Origin: Erodium maritimum | Lineage: Eukaryota > Streptophyta > Magnoliopsida > Geraniales > Geraniaceae | Direction of reading: 5' to 3' | DNA length: 64,000 bases | Assembly (NCBI GenBank): GCA_963921825.1 | Contig: OY997595.1 | Location: forward strand, 12,951,228-13,015,227 | In this document: positions 1 to 13,600 of the stretch, piece after piece | Numbering within the stretch: the stretch's first letter is position 1 | How the letters are laid out: the number at the start of each line of letters is the position of its first letter | Notes under the pieces: generated by a model | The model's database searches: none | What the model was told of the DNA's origin: nothing | The model's input: the letters and a program-made list of their open reading frames with translations, nothing else | Translations under genes and position numbers: made by a program

Positions 1-422
1 AATCTTCATTTATTCCACTTTAGTACCCAACGTCTGATTTTCCATCCAATAGTGTTAACTTTCCATCCAATGTTACATAAAATGTCCAAAATACCCCTCA
101 TCCAATGTTACATATATTTTTCAAATATTCAGAAATTATTTATTTAATTCTTACTTATTTATTTAATTCATATATTTTTCAAATATTTATTTATTAAATC
201 TCTGTAAGGCTCAAAAATTCATATCTTCTATAAAACATGAGGGGTATTTTGGACATTTTATGTAACATTGGATGGAAAGTTAACAGTATTGGTTGAAAAA
301 TCAGACGTTGGGTACTAAAATGGAATAAATGAAGATTTAGGGTATTCGGGTAGCACAAAAAACATTTAGGGTACTGAAAACGAAATCTAAAAGTTTTAGG
401 GTACTAGAATGAAATTATCCCT
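1..422. mobile_element. Mutator-like MITE, right part
   Basis: Two arms of about 100 bp (1-105 and 236-338) are near-perfect inverted repeats of each other around an AT-rich centre. The outer right flank (339-422) carries repeated 'ttagggtact' phrases and ends in 'aattatccctt', the same end seen on the complete MITE at 20083-20402. The matching left end would lie before the window, so the element is cut by the window edge. No coding capacity. The Mutator assignment rests on the terminal sequence style and long TIRs; no TSD can be checked here. Confidence 0.6.
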
Positions 423-660
423 TGTTTATATCATTGCTATTGTCACTGCTACAGAAGCAATTATTACTTACCCAATTATTGAATCGATAATGAATATGAT
501 TGGATCGGTCATATTTTTTACATATAACATAACTTAAAAACCAAAAAACATCGTCTAGTGTTGTTTTCCTTTTACACGTATGATAAAGGAGCTGCTTAAT
601 TAGTTGTGTTTGCATATATATGGGTGAAGGGCTCGCTGGTGCAACTATATAGTATGGATC

Positions 661-2693
661 AAAGGAAAGTCATCAGGAAGTCTCTCTGGCTTGAAAATCG
701 TGTCCAAACCCCTTCTATGTAACCCTAGCCGCCAGGTCCTTCTTCATCGTTTCCATCGGCTCCGGCCATGGTCGGTGCCGGTGGCGACCTTCTCCCCTCC
801 CCCTTCTTTTCTCTGTGGGTTTTCTTCCTCCCCTTTGACCTCGCCGCCGAGTCGCGGCTGTCCAAGCTTGCCGTTTACTCGCCTCTTCTTCCTGGTCGAT
901 GGTGGTTCATCCGGAATCGTTGGCTCCTGCTAATGTTATCGTGAACCATGGCCGAAGCGAGCTTGCCGGAGCTCATAGCTCAACCCTCCCTCCGACTGGT
1001 TCAGATCTGACGCAGCTCGCTCCGATTAGCCGGCTGTGGTTGGAGTGGTCAGGTCATGGTTTGTTGCCGGAGTTGCAGCTGGCAGGTCAGTGTTTATCGC
1101 CGGAGTTGTAGCTAGGCTGGTCGGATTTGCGACCAAGCTCCGGGTGCTTCCGTGGGGGTTCAGATCTGATGCAGGTCGCTCCGACTTGCCGGCTGTGGTT
1201 GTAGTGGTCAGGTCAGGGTTTGTCGCCGGAGTTGCAGCTGGGCAGGTCAGTGTTTGTCGCCGGAGTGGCAGCTGGGCTGGCCGGATTTATGACCGAGCTC
1301 CGGGTGCTTCCGTGGGGGTTCTCGTACCAGGTTTGAAGGCACAGTTCAATGCTGGGCTAGGGCCTGACCTGGACTTGGCTCTGGCTTGGGCTTCGGCCTG
1401 GGCCAGTGTTCTGGGCCCGGGCTTGTCTTGGGCCAACAACTAGGGCCTGTTCTGGGCTACGGCCTGGTCCAGTGCTTTGGACCTGCTCCTTGGTCCTTTC
1501 AGCTCATCCCAGCAGGTTTGGTGTGTGGGTCTTGCCGACGTTGGTTTGTGCTCGGACTTCCGTTGGAGGTGCTTCTCCCGTTCACAAGGTTCCGGTGGGT
1601 AAGATTTCTCTTCACCTCTTTATCTTCATGCGCTTTGGTTGTAGACACTATTAGCCTCCTAGTATTAGTTCCACTTAAGTCTTCGTCGCTCCTCTCCACA
1701 TTGTTGGGGGGGGGGGGGGGGGGGGGGGCTCGTCGGTCATTTAGGTGTTGGTCTCCGACGAGGTTTTAGGCTTCAGTGCCATCCTTCGAAGTCTTGTGGA
1801 TTCTGATTCTAAGGGGTTTAGTATCAGTGGCTATTTCCTCTGAATCATCTCTGCCGTTTGCGGTGCTGGCCGTCGGCGTGTCATTGCCTTTTCTATTTTT
1901 GGAGGGTTTTTTTTATGACGAGATGAGGTGTTTATTACTACAAAATGCTGGTAAGAGGTTTGGGGTGTTTTGTTTGGTCTCGGAGGGCTGTGTTCGGGTT
2001 CCTTCGTCTGTTTGGTAATTTGCGGTCTTGTCCAAGGAGCTTCTCGCGGATGCAGGCTCGAGGTTGAAGTCCGAGCGCCATGCTCGTGACGGAGGTTTCT
2101 TCGAGCGCCATGCTCGTTGTTGTGTACTGAGCGCCATGCTCGTTATAGTTTACTGAGCGCCATGCTCGTAGTAGTTTATTGAGCGCCATGCTCGTGTCTG
2201 TATTCCGAGCGACATGCTCGTGGTGGTATTCCGAGCGCCATGCTCGTGGTGGTATTCCGAGCGCCATGCTCGTGGTAGTATTCCGAGCGCCATGCTTGTG
2301 GTCGTACTCCGAGCGCCATGCTCGTGGTCGTTTTCCGAGCGCCATGCTCGAGGTTGTATTCTGAGCGTCATGCTCGAGGTTGTATTCTGAGCGTCATGCT
2401 CGTGTCATGTTTATGAGCGCCATGCTCGTGTCAGGTTTATGAGCGCCATGCTCGTGTCAGGTTTATGAGCGTCATGCTCGTGTTGTATTTCAGTGTCAGG
2501 TTGCTGAGCGTCATGCTCGTGTTGTTTTTCAGATTTCATGTGGTTTTGGGCTTCATGTTTCCGTTGGCCCTTTCAGATTTCATTTTCCTACCCTTTTGGT
2601 TGTTTTTTGTGGCTTGATCCTTAGTTGGAGAGCTTGTACTCCTTTTTAACCTCTAAAGAGGTTTTAATAGAAAATTATTGCTGATAAAAAAAA
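661..2693 (+). mobile_element. Non-LTR retroposon with 14 bp TSD
   Basis: The 14 bp target-site duplication atatagtatggatc flanks the element perfectly (647-660 and 2694-2707), and the element ends in a short A-tail after 'attgctgat'. This is the signature of target-primed reverse transcription. The body is GC-rich in its first 1.1 kb, with a two-copy 160 bp tandem duplication (about 1009-1326), a 23 G homopolymer (1706-1728) and a 26 bp minisatellite (2073-2520). Several overlapping frames are open for 70-135 codons, but none shows a recognisable domain, so I treat it as non-autonomous. No reverse transcriptase or endonuclease is present. Confidence 0.75.
2073..2520. repeat. 26 bp hairpin minisatellite
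   Basis: About 17 tandem units with consensus gagcgccatgctcg followed by a variable 12 bp spacer (often tggtggtattcc). Every unit keeps the imperfect palindrome CGAGC-gccat-GCTCG, while the spacer drifts from left to right (gttgttgtgtact, tggtggtattcc, tgtcaggtttat), which shows stepwise expansion. The unit is not a multiple of three, so the open frames read here are by-products of a repeat lacking stop codons. It sits inside the retroposon 661-2693. Confidence 0.9.
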
Positions 2694-2707
2694 ATATAGT
2701 ATGGATC

Positions 2708-3142
2708 TCTTTCATTTAGTCTTCGTCTTAAACCTTGCTTCTTTCTCTTAACAAGTTATCCTCATTCTCTTAACGAGTTACTCTCATTCACTACTTGGTT
2801 TGGAAGTCAAATACTATGTCATTGTCGTGTTTAAAATATTTTCCCTAATTGATGGTTTATATAAACTCCCGTCCCGTACATTATCCACTCTCCGTTTTTC
2901 GATTTGGGTTCTTTGATCATCTCCCTCCTTTTTTTACGTGTAGTTTACTTCTCTACATTAATGTTACTGTTTTTTTGTATAATGTTATCTATCGTTCATA
3001 AATATGTATTGATAATCAAATACATTTGATCTTTTGTCACTTACTTGATATTCTTCATGGTGTAGAATAAACTTGTTCTAATATGAGAGACAACGTAATG
3101 TATAATAGTGAGGGGTTGGGTATGGCTACTAACTCAATCAAG
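2708..3142. other. AT-rich intergenic DNA, no gene seen
   Basis: No open frame of note, no splice-like structure and no repeat partner elsewhere in the window. Confidence 0.6.
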
Positions 3143-3157
3143 AAGTATCATAGATTG

Positions 3158-3393
3158 GTGTTTGTGGGTTTGCTTGTTTACTGTTCTCTCGGGGGATTTG
3201 GGTTTTTAGGTCGTTGTAGTTGATTTAGTTGACGTTAATGGATTTCTTGCTCATCAAGTTACCCATTCTTAGATTGTTACTAAGTGTATGTGGGGTTTGT
3301 TTGTTTGTGACACTTCATTGAGGGTTAATCCATGTCCTTGCTCTTCACTTCGAAGGCAAGGTCCTTAAATCAAAAAATTGTTGAACAAAAAAA
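3158..3393 (+). mobile_element. Short 5'-truncated retroposon
   Basis: A 236 bp insert ending in an A-tail is flanked by the perfect 15 bp TSD aagtatcatagattg (3143-3157 and 3394-3408). The body has no coding domain. Its length and tail fit a 5'-truncated LINE or a SINE; I see no tRNA-like A and B boxes, so a truncated LINE tail is more likely. Confidence 0.75.
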
Positions 3394-3408
3394 AAGTATC
3401 ATAGATTG

Positions 3409-3964
3409 CAGACATTTGAAGTATTGTTTCGGTCTGGAAGTCTTTCGTTCTCCGAGTAGTTTCATTCTCACCAACACAATCCCCCAAATATTTGATATAG
3501 AACCTTATATCATGTTCTTTGGTTGAGGTAGGATATTATTACGCTCTACCAACCGTGAGATCTTTTGACTTCGAGACAGACTCTTGACTTTCGTGCACTC
3601 AATCCATAGACGTTTCCCCTACCTAGGATCAATGTGCATCCATCCATATTGATTTCAACCATGTGTTACATGAACGGACCAAACACGTTGAAATATACCG
3701 TCATTTTGTTCGTCAAATAATACAAGTTTAGATTCTCACTCCTTATTCCTTACTCGGTATCCAGATAATACCAATTGACAAATATATTTACAAAAACTCT
3801 TGGTCACGATTGCTTTCAATAGTTATTTTACAAGTTGGAATTATTGATCTTGATATTTTAACTTGAGTGGGTGGTTTTTAGTGACTTGGGTTCATGAAGT
3901 TCAGTTTAGAACCACTGAGCGCAAGCTTCACATCTTTGACATGCATCTCTTCTCCCTCCTTCTT
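3409..3964. other. Intergenic DNA, no gene seen
   Basis: No supported gene or repeat structure. Confidence 0.55.
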
Positions 3965-4481
3965 ACTCCAATCGTTCTAATTATTTTTTTGGTGTTGACT
4001 GGAGATGTTCGTCGGTTGTGGGGGTTGGAGTTGTGATGTCGATTGGTGCTGGGTTAAGGTCCCCTCCCGACATTTGTGATTCCTTCTTTTGCTGGGTATT
4101 GATTCGATACCAATGGGTCTTGTCGGGTTGGGGTCTTGCGTGTTTGTAGGTCGTTGTACTCGGGTTTACCTTCTTTGTAATGCTCAACGGTGGTTAAATC
4201 AGGGTGTGTTAGACTTGTTTAATTGTTTTCTTATTATTTTTGTTTATAAGTTTTTGTCCGTATCGACTCTTGTCCGTTTGTTGGTTGTTTATGAGTTCTG
4301 TACACTCCTCGGTAGTTTCTACTGTTTATTTCATAGTTGTTACATCTTGATTTTAAACTTAATTATTATTCTGAAGCACCTTTTTGGGTGCACTCTTGTC
4401 TATAAGAGAGGATTCTTCCTCTTCTTGACTCTATTTTAATTCTTGAGTTATCATCAATATACTCGTCTTCAAAAAAAAAAA
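3965..4481 (+). mobile_element. Probable LINE 3' tail
   Basis: The block ends in 'atactcgtcttc' plus an 11 A tract (4471-4481), like the tails of the TSD-bearing retroposons in this window. It shares the phrase 'aggtcgttgta' with the short retroposon at 3158. A 116-codon frame (4089-4439) is rich in Leu, Phe and Cys and has no known motif. I found no target-site duplication, so the start is a guess. Confidence 0.35.
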
Positions 4482-5404
4482 CCCATCACAAATACCTTAA
4501 TCCACTCTGAATTCCTTGATTCAGGCTCTTTAATCATCCCCCTTTTCCTTATGTGTGCAACTGAGTTCACCATATTGCTTCCCCATTTATAGTTTGGTTG
4601 TGTATAACATGTATTCACAGTGTAAATGTAGTGGAAACAGATATGTTGAGCCATCAAATCAAACACATTTTACCTTTTTACCATTTGCTTGATATCCTCG
4701 ATATACATACAATATGGCAAAAACATCGCTGATTTGGACCTTGGAGAGAAGAAAAGGGTGGGACAAATTTGCATGTCTAGCTATTTCATTCATCAAACAG
4801 TGTACTAATATGAACTAGCCTCTATTGTAATGGCGGTGATCAGGATTTGCAGCTCGGTATTTCCATGGACGAACAATATTGTACCAAAACTACGGTACAA
4901 CCACTACCACAGCTGGGCCCCACAGTCAGATATTTCCCAAAGGCCCTGATCGCCTGCTTGTACAACGCTATTGGCTCAGGTAAAATCATTGGGTGACTTG
5001 ATCGATATTATACGCTGAAGACGAGGGTATTCTAGTCCTTACACACTGGCAGGAGAGCTCTGACTCTGAGCACTGGCAGTGAATGGACGTGGCAATGAGC
5101 ATTCCTATACTATATCTCCTGCTATATAGGAAATCAGAAATCGCCCTTCCTTCTCCCTCGATCCGAGCGTCCTTTAGGGTTTTTGTGGACTCGATCGAAG
5201 AGCATGTCCTTTCATATTCCATCACCACGCACCTCACCTGCACTGCATATATGCGTATCACCAAATGTACGAACCAATAGACCTCTAGTGTAGCCCATCT
5301 CTTTCATGCTACAGATCAACCCTCCTCTTTCCCGATCCTCTCCATTTCTACCTCCCTCTCCCTCTCCCTCTCCTTGTGGTGGTGCTCGCCTGCCCAGCTC
5401 GACA
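4482..5404 (+). promoter_or_regulatory. Upstream region and 5' UTR of the RNA helicase gene
   Basis: This holds the presumed promoter and leader of the downstream helicase gene. A TATA-like 'gctatatagg' lies near 5121-5130. A pyrimidine-rich tract of repeated CTCCCT (about 5336-5375) lies just before the start codon and is typical of plant leaders. The transcription start is not determined. Confidence 0.4.
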
Positions 5405-8775
<3,371 letters not shown>

Positions 8776-9112
8776 GAATCATCTGAGTAGTAGTACAATC
8801 AGACATGGGTACATAATAGTTGAATCTAGGAGCTGATGAACAGGTTGAACAATGCAGTTTTAGGTTCCTATGCTCTTGATATATGCTTAGTTTGTTTTGG
8901 GTTTTGGTGGGCATATACAGTTGTTGTCTGACTGGAAGTACTTTTTTGGAGTCACTGATGTCTAGTTTAAATTGACTATGCTTTAGTTTGTGATAAATGA
9001 TATCATTTTGCAGCCATGTCTGTGCCCCTGATTTTAGCTTTGTCACCAGTATTTAAACAACAGCAAATATTGAACTAACAAGGTTTTTTTCTGAAACACC
9101 TTGAATAAAATA
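8776..9112 (+). other. Probable 3' UTR of the helicase gene
   Basis: An AT-rich, non-coding stretch follows the stop codon. 'gaataaaataatg' near 9102-9114 could act as a polyadenylation signal. The end is not determined. Confidence 0.4.
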
Positions 9113-9772
9113 ATGGGATAATTGCAAAAATATATTTTCTATTATCAACTTTTTATGGCTAAACCGTAGCAGGTTGTGACCCTTGGAACTTGTATTTTGT
9201 TGCATGTTGTGTCAATTTATTCCAAAAATGATGATTTTTCCTCAAGATTATAATTTTATAAGTAAATAAAAATACACAAAATCAAATTATTTTGGTTTTT
9301 CTTTTTGAGCATATGGTAAGCTTTATTGAATAAAACAGAATTACAGACGCAAGTCGGAAGGGACAACAACACAAAAGTAAAATGAAGAGTGAGGTAAAAT
9401 GATGAGAGTTGAATAGTGAATCATTTACACACAGATGACTACTTAGCTTTAGTGCATAGAATTCATTATCCGACTCGACCTAAAACTGTCTGTAACGAAA
9501 GATCTGGGTCGTTTAAGGAGATAACGGGCAACTAGGGAGAACTCCAAATAATGGAGGGAAGTGGTCATCGGACTTGCACCGACGCTGATAGGACGAGGCA
9601 TGCATCCCCATACGTGTCTTGATGCTTGGTGACCCATTCATTTTCCTAGGCGAGGCTTCTCTATATGTGATCATTTTATTGTGGAACTCATCTCAGTTTT
9701 AAAAACGCACATCATAATTCATCATACGATTCGCTCGTCATAACCTCCATATATGATCCACTTCATGTATAC
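9113..9772. other. Intergenic DNA with MITE and LINE-tail scraps
   Basis: The stretch starts with 'gggataattgcaaaaat', matching the terminus of the Mutator-like MITE at 20083, but without a partner arm. From about 9300 to 9660 there is a block with a 62-codon minus-strand frame (9449-9637) of unknown identity, preceded by 'aagctttattgaataaaacag', which reads like the reverse complement of a retroposon tail. Neither is certain. Confidence 0.3.
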
Positions 9773-9793
9773 AGGGGCGGAGCTACTAAGGGC

Positions 9794-9828
<35 letters not shown>

Positions 9829-10290
9829 GTTCCCCCCCTCAATTTTTTTTTTGGCTTTTGTTACCTAAATTTTAGAGAATTTTGGTTTATGCCCCATAAC
9901 TTTTTCATTTTTTGAAGTTGTGCCCCCCCTCAAATATTCTTTAATTTTTATTTTTATCACTTGTTTCTTTTAAATTTATAATTGCACCCCTTATTTTTTA
10001 AAATAATCTAATTATGTCCCTCATCGTTCAATTTTCGAACTGTTTTATGTTTCTTATTTTTAAAATTTTCTGATTGTTTTAAGTTTCTTAACTTCAATTA
10101 GTTTACGAACTTATCAGTATGTAAGTCATTTTTTATATTTAAGTCATTTTTAGGGTCTCAAACTATTATTTATTGCTTTTTTTACGATATTAATATTTTT
10201 AAATTTTAGTTCATATTATCTTAATGTTGTGTACTAATATATAAAAAAATTGGTGCCCCACCCCCACTGAAAAAGCTGGCTCCGCCACTG
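9773..10290. mobile_element. hAT-type MITE, copy 1
   Basis: A 518 bp element bounded by the TIRs CAGGGGCGGA and TCCGCCACTG and flanked by the perfect 8 bp TSD catgtata (9765-9772 and 10291-10298). An 8 bp TSD with CAG...CTG ends is the hAT hallmark. Just inside the left end is a 31 G homopolymer (9796-9826); the interior is AT-rich and non-coding. Related copies lie at 41278-42042 and 45803-46005, sharing the inner phrases 'tggtgccccc' and 'aaaaagct'. Confidence 0.8.
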
Positions 10291-10345
10291 CATGTATATG
10301 CTCTAAAAAAAATAGAACAAGGGTAATGAATAAGTACCCCGCCTC

Positions 10346-10686
10346 TAAGAGCATGAACAGTGGGACGGCCCGAGTTGCGGCTTGCGTCCCGACTCGGTTT
10401 TTTGCGGGACGCGTCCCGCGAGCCATCCCGTTGTGGGACAGTTTTTTCGCGTCCCGCGTCCTGCAAAAACCTGAGCTGGGCTGCGGCTCGTGTCCCCCGT
10501 CCCGCTAATCCGGGTCCCGAACGTGCGTCCCGGGTCGTCCCATTGCTCGACACGTGTCATCTTTTTAAAAAATATATAAAAAAATCAAATTTAATTAAAT
10601 ATGATTGATCCACTTATAATACGAGACCCTATATTGGACCCTATACGGGACTCCCATTGTAAAATACAATTTATTTTGAGCTCTTA
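10346..10686. mobile_element. GC-rich MITE-like element (Harbinger/Tourist style)
   Basis: It begins with 'taagagcatgaacagtggga' and ends with 'gggactcccattgt', a short spacer and 'gagctctta', an imperfect terminal inverted repeat with TAA/TTA at the borders. The interior is a palindrome-rich string of 'cgggacgcgtcccg' type motifs. The right terminus seems altered by a small insertion. It lies in the upstream region of the J-protein gene, so it may shape that promoter. Confidence 0.4.
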
Positions 10687-10689
10687 CGT

Positions 10690-10910
10690 TGGGCCCAAAT
10701 GATGGGCCTTGTGGCCCATAACTAAAATGTCTTATTATTTTTGGAAAAAATAAATAAATTTGAAAAGATAAAACAATCAAAATCCACGGTTGGTGTAGAA
10801 ATTTCCAACGACCCAAACAAGGATGTCTGCAGATCTATATACGTTTCTGAGTACGACGATTACGAGATACTTTTACTTCTCCCCCAATTTTTTTGATAAC
10901 CAAACCCTAG
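10690..10910 (+). promoter_or_regulatory. Promoter motifs of the J-protein gene: three site II elements and a telo-box
   Basis: Three TGGGCC-class site II motifs are clustered (10690-10696, 10703-10708, and GGCCCA at 10713-10718). A telo-box-like aaaccctag lies at 10902-10910, near the expected transcript start. In plants this pair is known to bind TCP and telo-box factors and marks genes expressed in growing cells. A possible 5' UTR intron could start at 'ccg|gtaagg' (about 10940) and end at 'ttctag' (about 11116). Confidence 0.55.
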
Positions 10911-11156
10911 AAGTCCGGTGGCACTCGTCAATTCCGATCCGGTAAGGTCATTCCCCCAAGTCTCTTGCTTTATTTTTCATCGATCGATCGTGTGTGATTT
11001 TCTCTCTCCATAATTGGGTCATCATGATCATGCCCAAATCCGATACCCAGATCGTCAGATTCATTGTATAGCATTTACAGTCACGGTTTTCGTATTTTTC
11101 GTCCCTAGTTTTCTAGGGTTTGATTGTTAATTTGTATCCTTCCGAGTCAATTGAAA

Positions 11157-12215
11157 ATGGATGGGAACAAAGATGATGCTTTGAGATCGTTGAGGATCGG
11201 CAAAAAAGCGCTTGAAGCTGGAGATCGCACTCGCGCTCTCAAGTTCATTGAAAAAGCTCGCCGTCTCGATCCAACGCTTCCCGTCGACGATCTCTTATCG
11301 TCGATACAGCGGGAATCTGACGAGAAGTCGCCGGCCGAGCCTCCATCGAAGTCTCCCGGTCAATCTTCCGTTCGCCATAGAGCGCCGTCATCTGCGCCGT
11401 CGGCTTCTTCATCAGGCTCTGTGCAATATACTGCTGAACAAATTGCAATTGTGCGGGAGATTAGGAAAAAGAAGGATTATTATGAGATTCTGGGAGTGGA
11501 CAAAAGCTGCGCTGTTGAGGATGTCAGGAAAGCATACAGGAAATTGTCTCTGAAAGTTCATCCTGATAAGAACAAGGCACCTGGTGCTGAGGAAGCCTTT
11601 AAATCTGTATCAAAGGCGTTTCAGTGCCTTGGGAATGAGGAGAACAAGAAGAAGTATGATCTCACTGGGTCTGAGGAACCAGTCTATGAGAGAAGGCCAG
11701 CTAGGAGAGGAGCACATTACAATGGTGGGTTTTATGAGGCTGGTGATGTTGATGCAGAGGAAATATTTAGGAATTTTTTCTTTGGAGGCATGCCTCCCAC
11801 CACACAGTTTAGAGGCTTCAACTTTGGATCTGCAGCGAGGCAAAGAACTGCTGATGATCATAGCTCTGGAGGAACCAATTTTCGTGCACTGGTGCAGCTG
11901 TTGCCTATACTGCTAATTGTATTGTTGCAATTCTTGCCATCCTCAGAGCCAATATATGCACTTTCAAGGGCCCATCCTTATCAGTATAGGTTTATCACCC
12001 CAAAGGGTGTAAACTACTATGTGAGGACTACAACATTTGAGCAAGAGTATCCATATAATAGTCCTCAACGTGCCACTCTAGAAAACTCTGTTGAACGAGA
12101 CTACTTCAATACTTTGGCACAGAATTGCCGCCTTGAGTTGCAGCGTAAGCAATGGGGTTTTGTTCGCGAGACACCACATTGTGAGATGTTAAGGAACTTT
12201 GAGACACCAGCTTGA
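11157..12215 (+). CDS. DnaJ (Hsp40) membrane co-chaperone with DUF1977, DNAJB12/14-like
   Basis: A single-exon gene of 352 aa. The J domain spans residues 107-171 (KKDYYEILGV...YDLTG) with the HPD motif at 135-137 that triggers Hsp70 ATPase activity. The N-terminal 50 residues form a TPR-like helical segment (ALRSLRIGKKALEAGDRTRA). A Ser/Pro-rich linker fills 58-90. One hydrophobic span (about 244-260, ALVQLLPILLIVLLQFL) is a likely transmembrane anchor, followed by the DUF1977 region to the end. This layout matches plant J-proteins of the AtDjC76/J49 type and animal DNAJB12/B14, which sit in the ER membrane with the J domain facing the cytosol and help Hsp70 in membrane-protein quality control. 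A start 11 codons upstream (11124) is possible; MDGNKDD is preferred because it matches the family N-terminus. No defects are seen. Confidence 0.93.
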   Translation: MDGNKDDALRSLRIGKKALEAGDRTRALKFIEKARRLDPTLPVDDLLSSIQRESDEKSPAEPPSKSPGQSSVRHRAPSSAPSASSSGSVQYTAEQIAIVREIRKKKDYYEILGVDKSCAVEDVRKAYRKLSLKVHPDKNKAPGAEEAFKSVSKAFQCLGNEENKKKYDLTGSEEPVYERRPARRGAHYNGGFYEAGDVDAEEIFRNFFFGGMPPTTQFRGFNFGSAARQRTADDHSSGGTNFRALVQLLPILLIVLLQFLPSSEPIYALSRAHPYQYRFITPKGVNYYVRTTTFEQEYPYNSPQRATLENSVERDYFNTLAQNCRLELQRKQWGFVRETPHCEMLRNFETPA

Positions 12216-12552
12216 TGACTTTTCTTAAGGTTCATCCTAATCTTCCTGTGTTTTGCTTTGGATATTTATTACCTTGTTTTGTGCAAAGGTATAAGATGTA
12301 ACTTTTTGTCTTCAACTCATTAGTAGTGTTTTTTTTTACGCCTAATAAGTTATTTCTGTCCCTATTCTATACAGACCCTGATGCCATAATAATTCAGATA
12401 TTGAATATTTAGTCCTTTTATTTTATTAGTGCACACATTTGGATATATTTACTCTTGTTGCGCATTAAGTGAGAATGTTGGCAGCGTATGGTTATATCCT
12501 TTTCTGGTGCAATGAATTGAATTAATTTGAATTAATTTCTTCAACTAGTACT

Positions 12553-12888
12553 GGATATTCCCAGTCAATTTGTGGTTAAATGTACTTATGCATATCAATG
12601 TATCAGTCACTATCCATTCAATGGGCGAGTTTGTTGATTTCTCAGTCCTAACTTGGCCCGTGGGCGATGTATAGATGTCCTGATATGTGTGGATTGGCAT
12701 TACATTTTTGTAGCTGTACGGGATATTCCCAGTCAATTTGTGGTTAAATGTACTTATGCATATCAATATATCAGTCACTATCCATTCAATGGGCGAGTTT
12801 GTTGATTTCTCAGTCCTAACTTGGCCTGTGGGCGATGTATAGATGTCCTGATATGTGTGGATTGGCATTACACTTTTGTAGCTGTAAG
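12553..12888. repeat. 168 bp tandem duplication
   Basis: Two adjacent copies (12553-12720 and 12721-12888), almost identical apart from a few transitions and 'tacattttt' versus 'tacactttt'. The near identity points to a recent duplication. It lies 340 bp after the J-protein stop codon, in or near its 3' UTR. Confidence 0.9.
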
Positions 12889-13600
12889 ATGTGTCGGCTG
12901 TTAGCGTCAGTACAGCTACAAAACGTTCTTAATGTCATTACCTCATTGTTGCTACCAGGTATTCTGTAGTTCTTGAGTACAAAGTTGAGTTGATCTGGTC
13001 TTGCAGTATTATATATAAATATGATTGAATGTGTAATGTATATGGAACTTGTTTTTTAGTCATTTTTTTCAATGGTGCAGATATTATTCCAGATGCTGCT
13101 TGTCAGAAACTTGGGAGGCCGTTTTCCCCAGAAAGTATTGCAATGCTGCAGGAGACAAACAATTATGGAATTTTTATGATTCCTCTATGCACTGCATCCA
13201 AACGTCAAGTGAAATTCTTTTGAATTCCCAGTCTAGATTAAAAAACATACATGCATGAATGTTTCAAGGATATACTAGCTTCTTCCCATGGAGTTGTATG
13301 GAGTTTCTATGATTGCGTACTGGTTCACCGTTCTTTATGTACCCTGTTTCTATGTAACCTTTTGGTTATAAATTTTGTGGATGGTTGATAGGGAGCTCAA
13401 ACTTGTATCTCAATGCCTTGCTGAGCTTCTTTTTATTAATAAAATTGCAAGGAATTGCCAAACAATCTCCATTTTTTCACTAGAAAATTCTCTTACATTC
13501 TTCCACAATTATAGTATGCTACCATTTCTGATTTGCTACCCTCCATGCCTGCTGTCTGGAGCATATATGGTCCATGCTCCATGACTTAAGTTTCGTTTCT
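12889..13600. other. Space between two convergent genes
   Basis: The region lies between the J-protein gene (+) and the SEC11 gene (-). A 64-codon frame at 13029-13223 is preceded by an acceptor-like 'aatggtgcag' but has no recognised motif. It could be an alternative or UTR exon of the J-protein gene. Confidence 0.4.

Noticed and set aside
899-1769. Overlapping plus-strand frames of 70-135 codons in the left retroposon
   Set aside because: They overlap in several frames, have biased Gly/Val/Leu repeats from a GC-rich duplicated sequence, and show no domain or splice pattern.
1913-2371. Minus-strand frames of 73-135 codons rich in 'RAWRSE'
   Set aside because: They arise from the 26 bp repeat, which has no stop codon in these frames; a 26 bp unit simply cycles through the frames.
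4089-4439. 116-codon hydrophobic frame
   Set aside because: No known motif; the composition follows the T-rich sequence of a probable LINE tail.
10221-10608. Several 60-110 codon frames in GC-rich DNA
   Set aside because: They are products of the palindromic 'cgggacgcgtcccg' MITE sequence on both strands.
13029-13223. 64-codon frame after an acceptor-like site
   Set aside because: No homology recognised, no matching donor with conserved coding context; kept only as a possible UTR exon.
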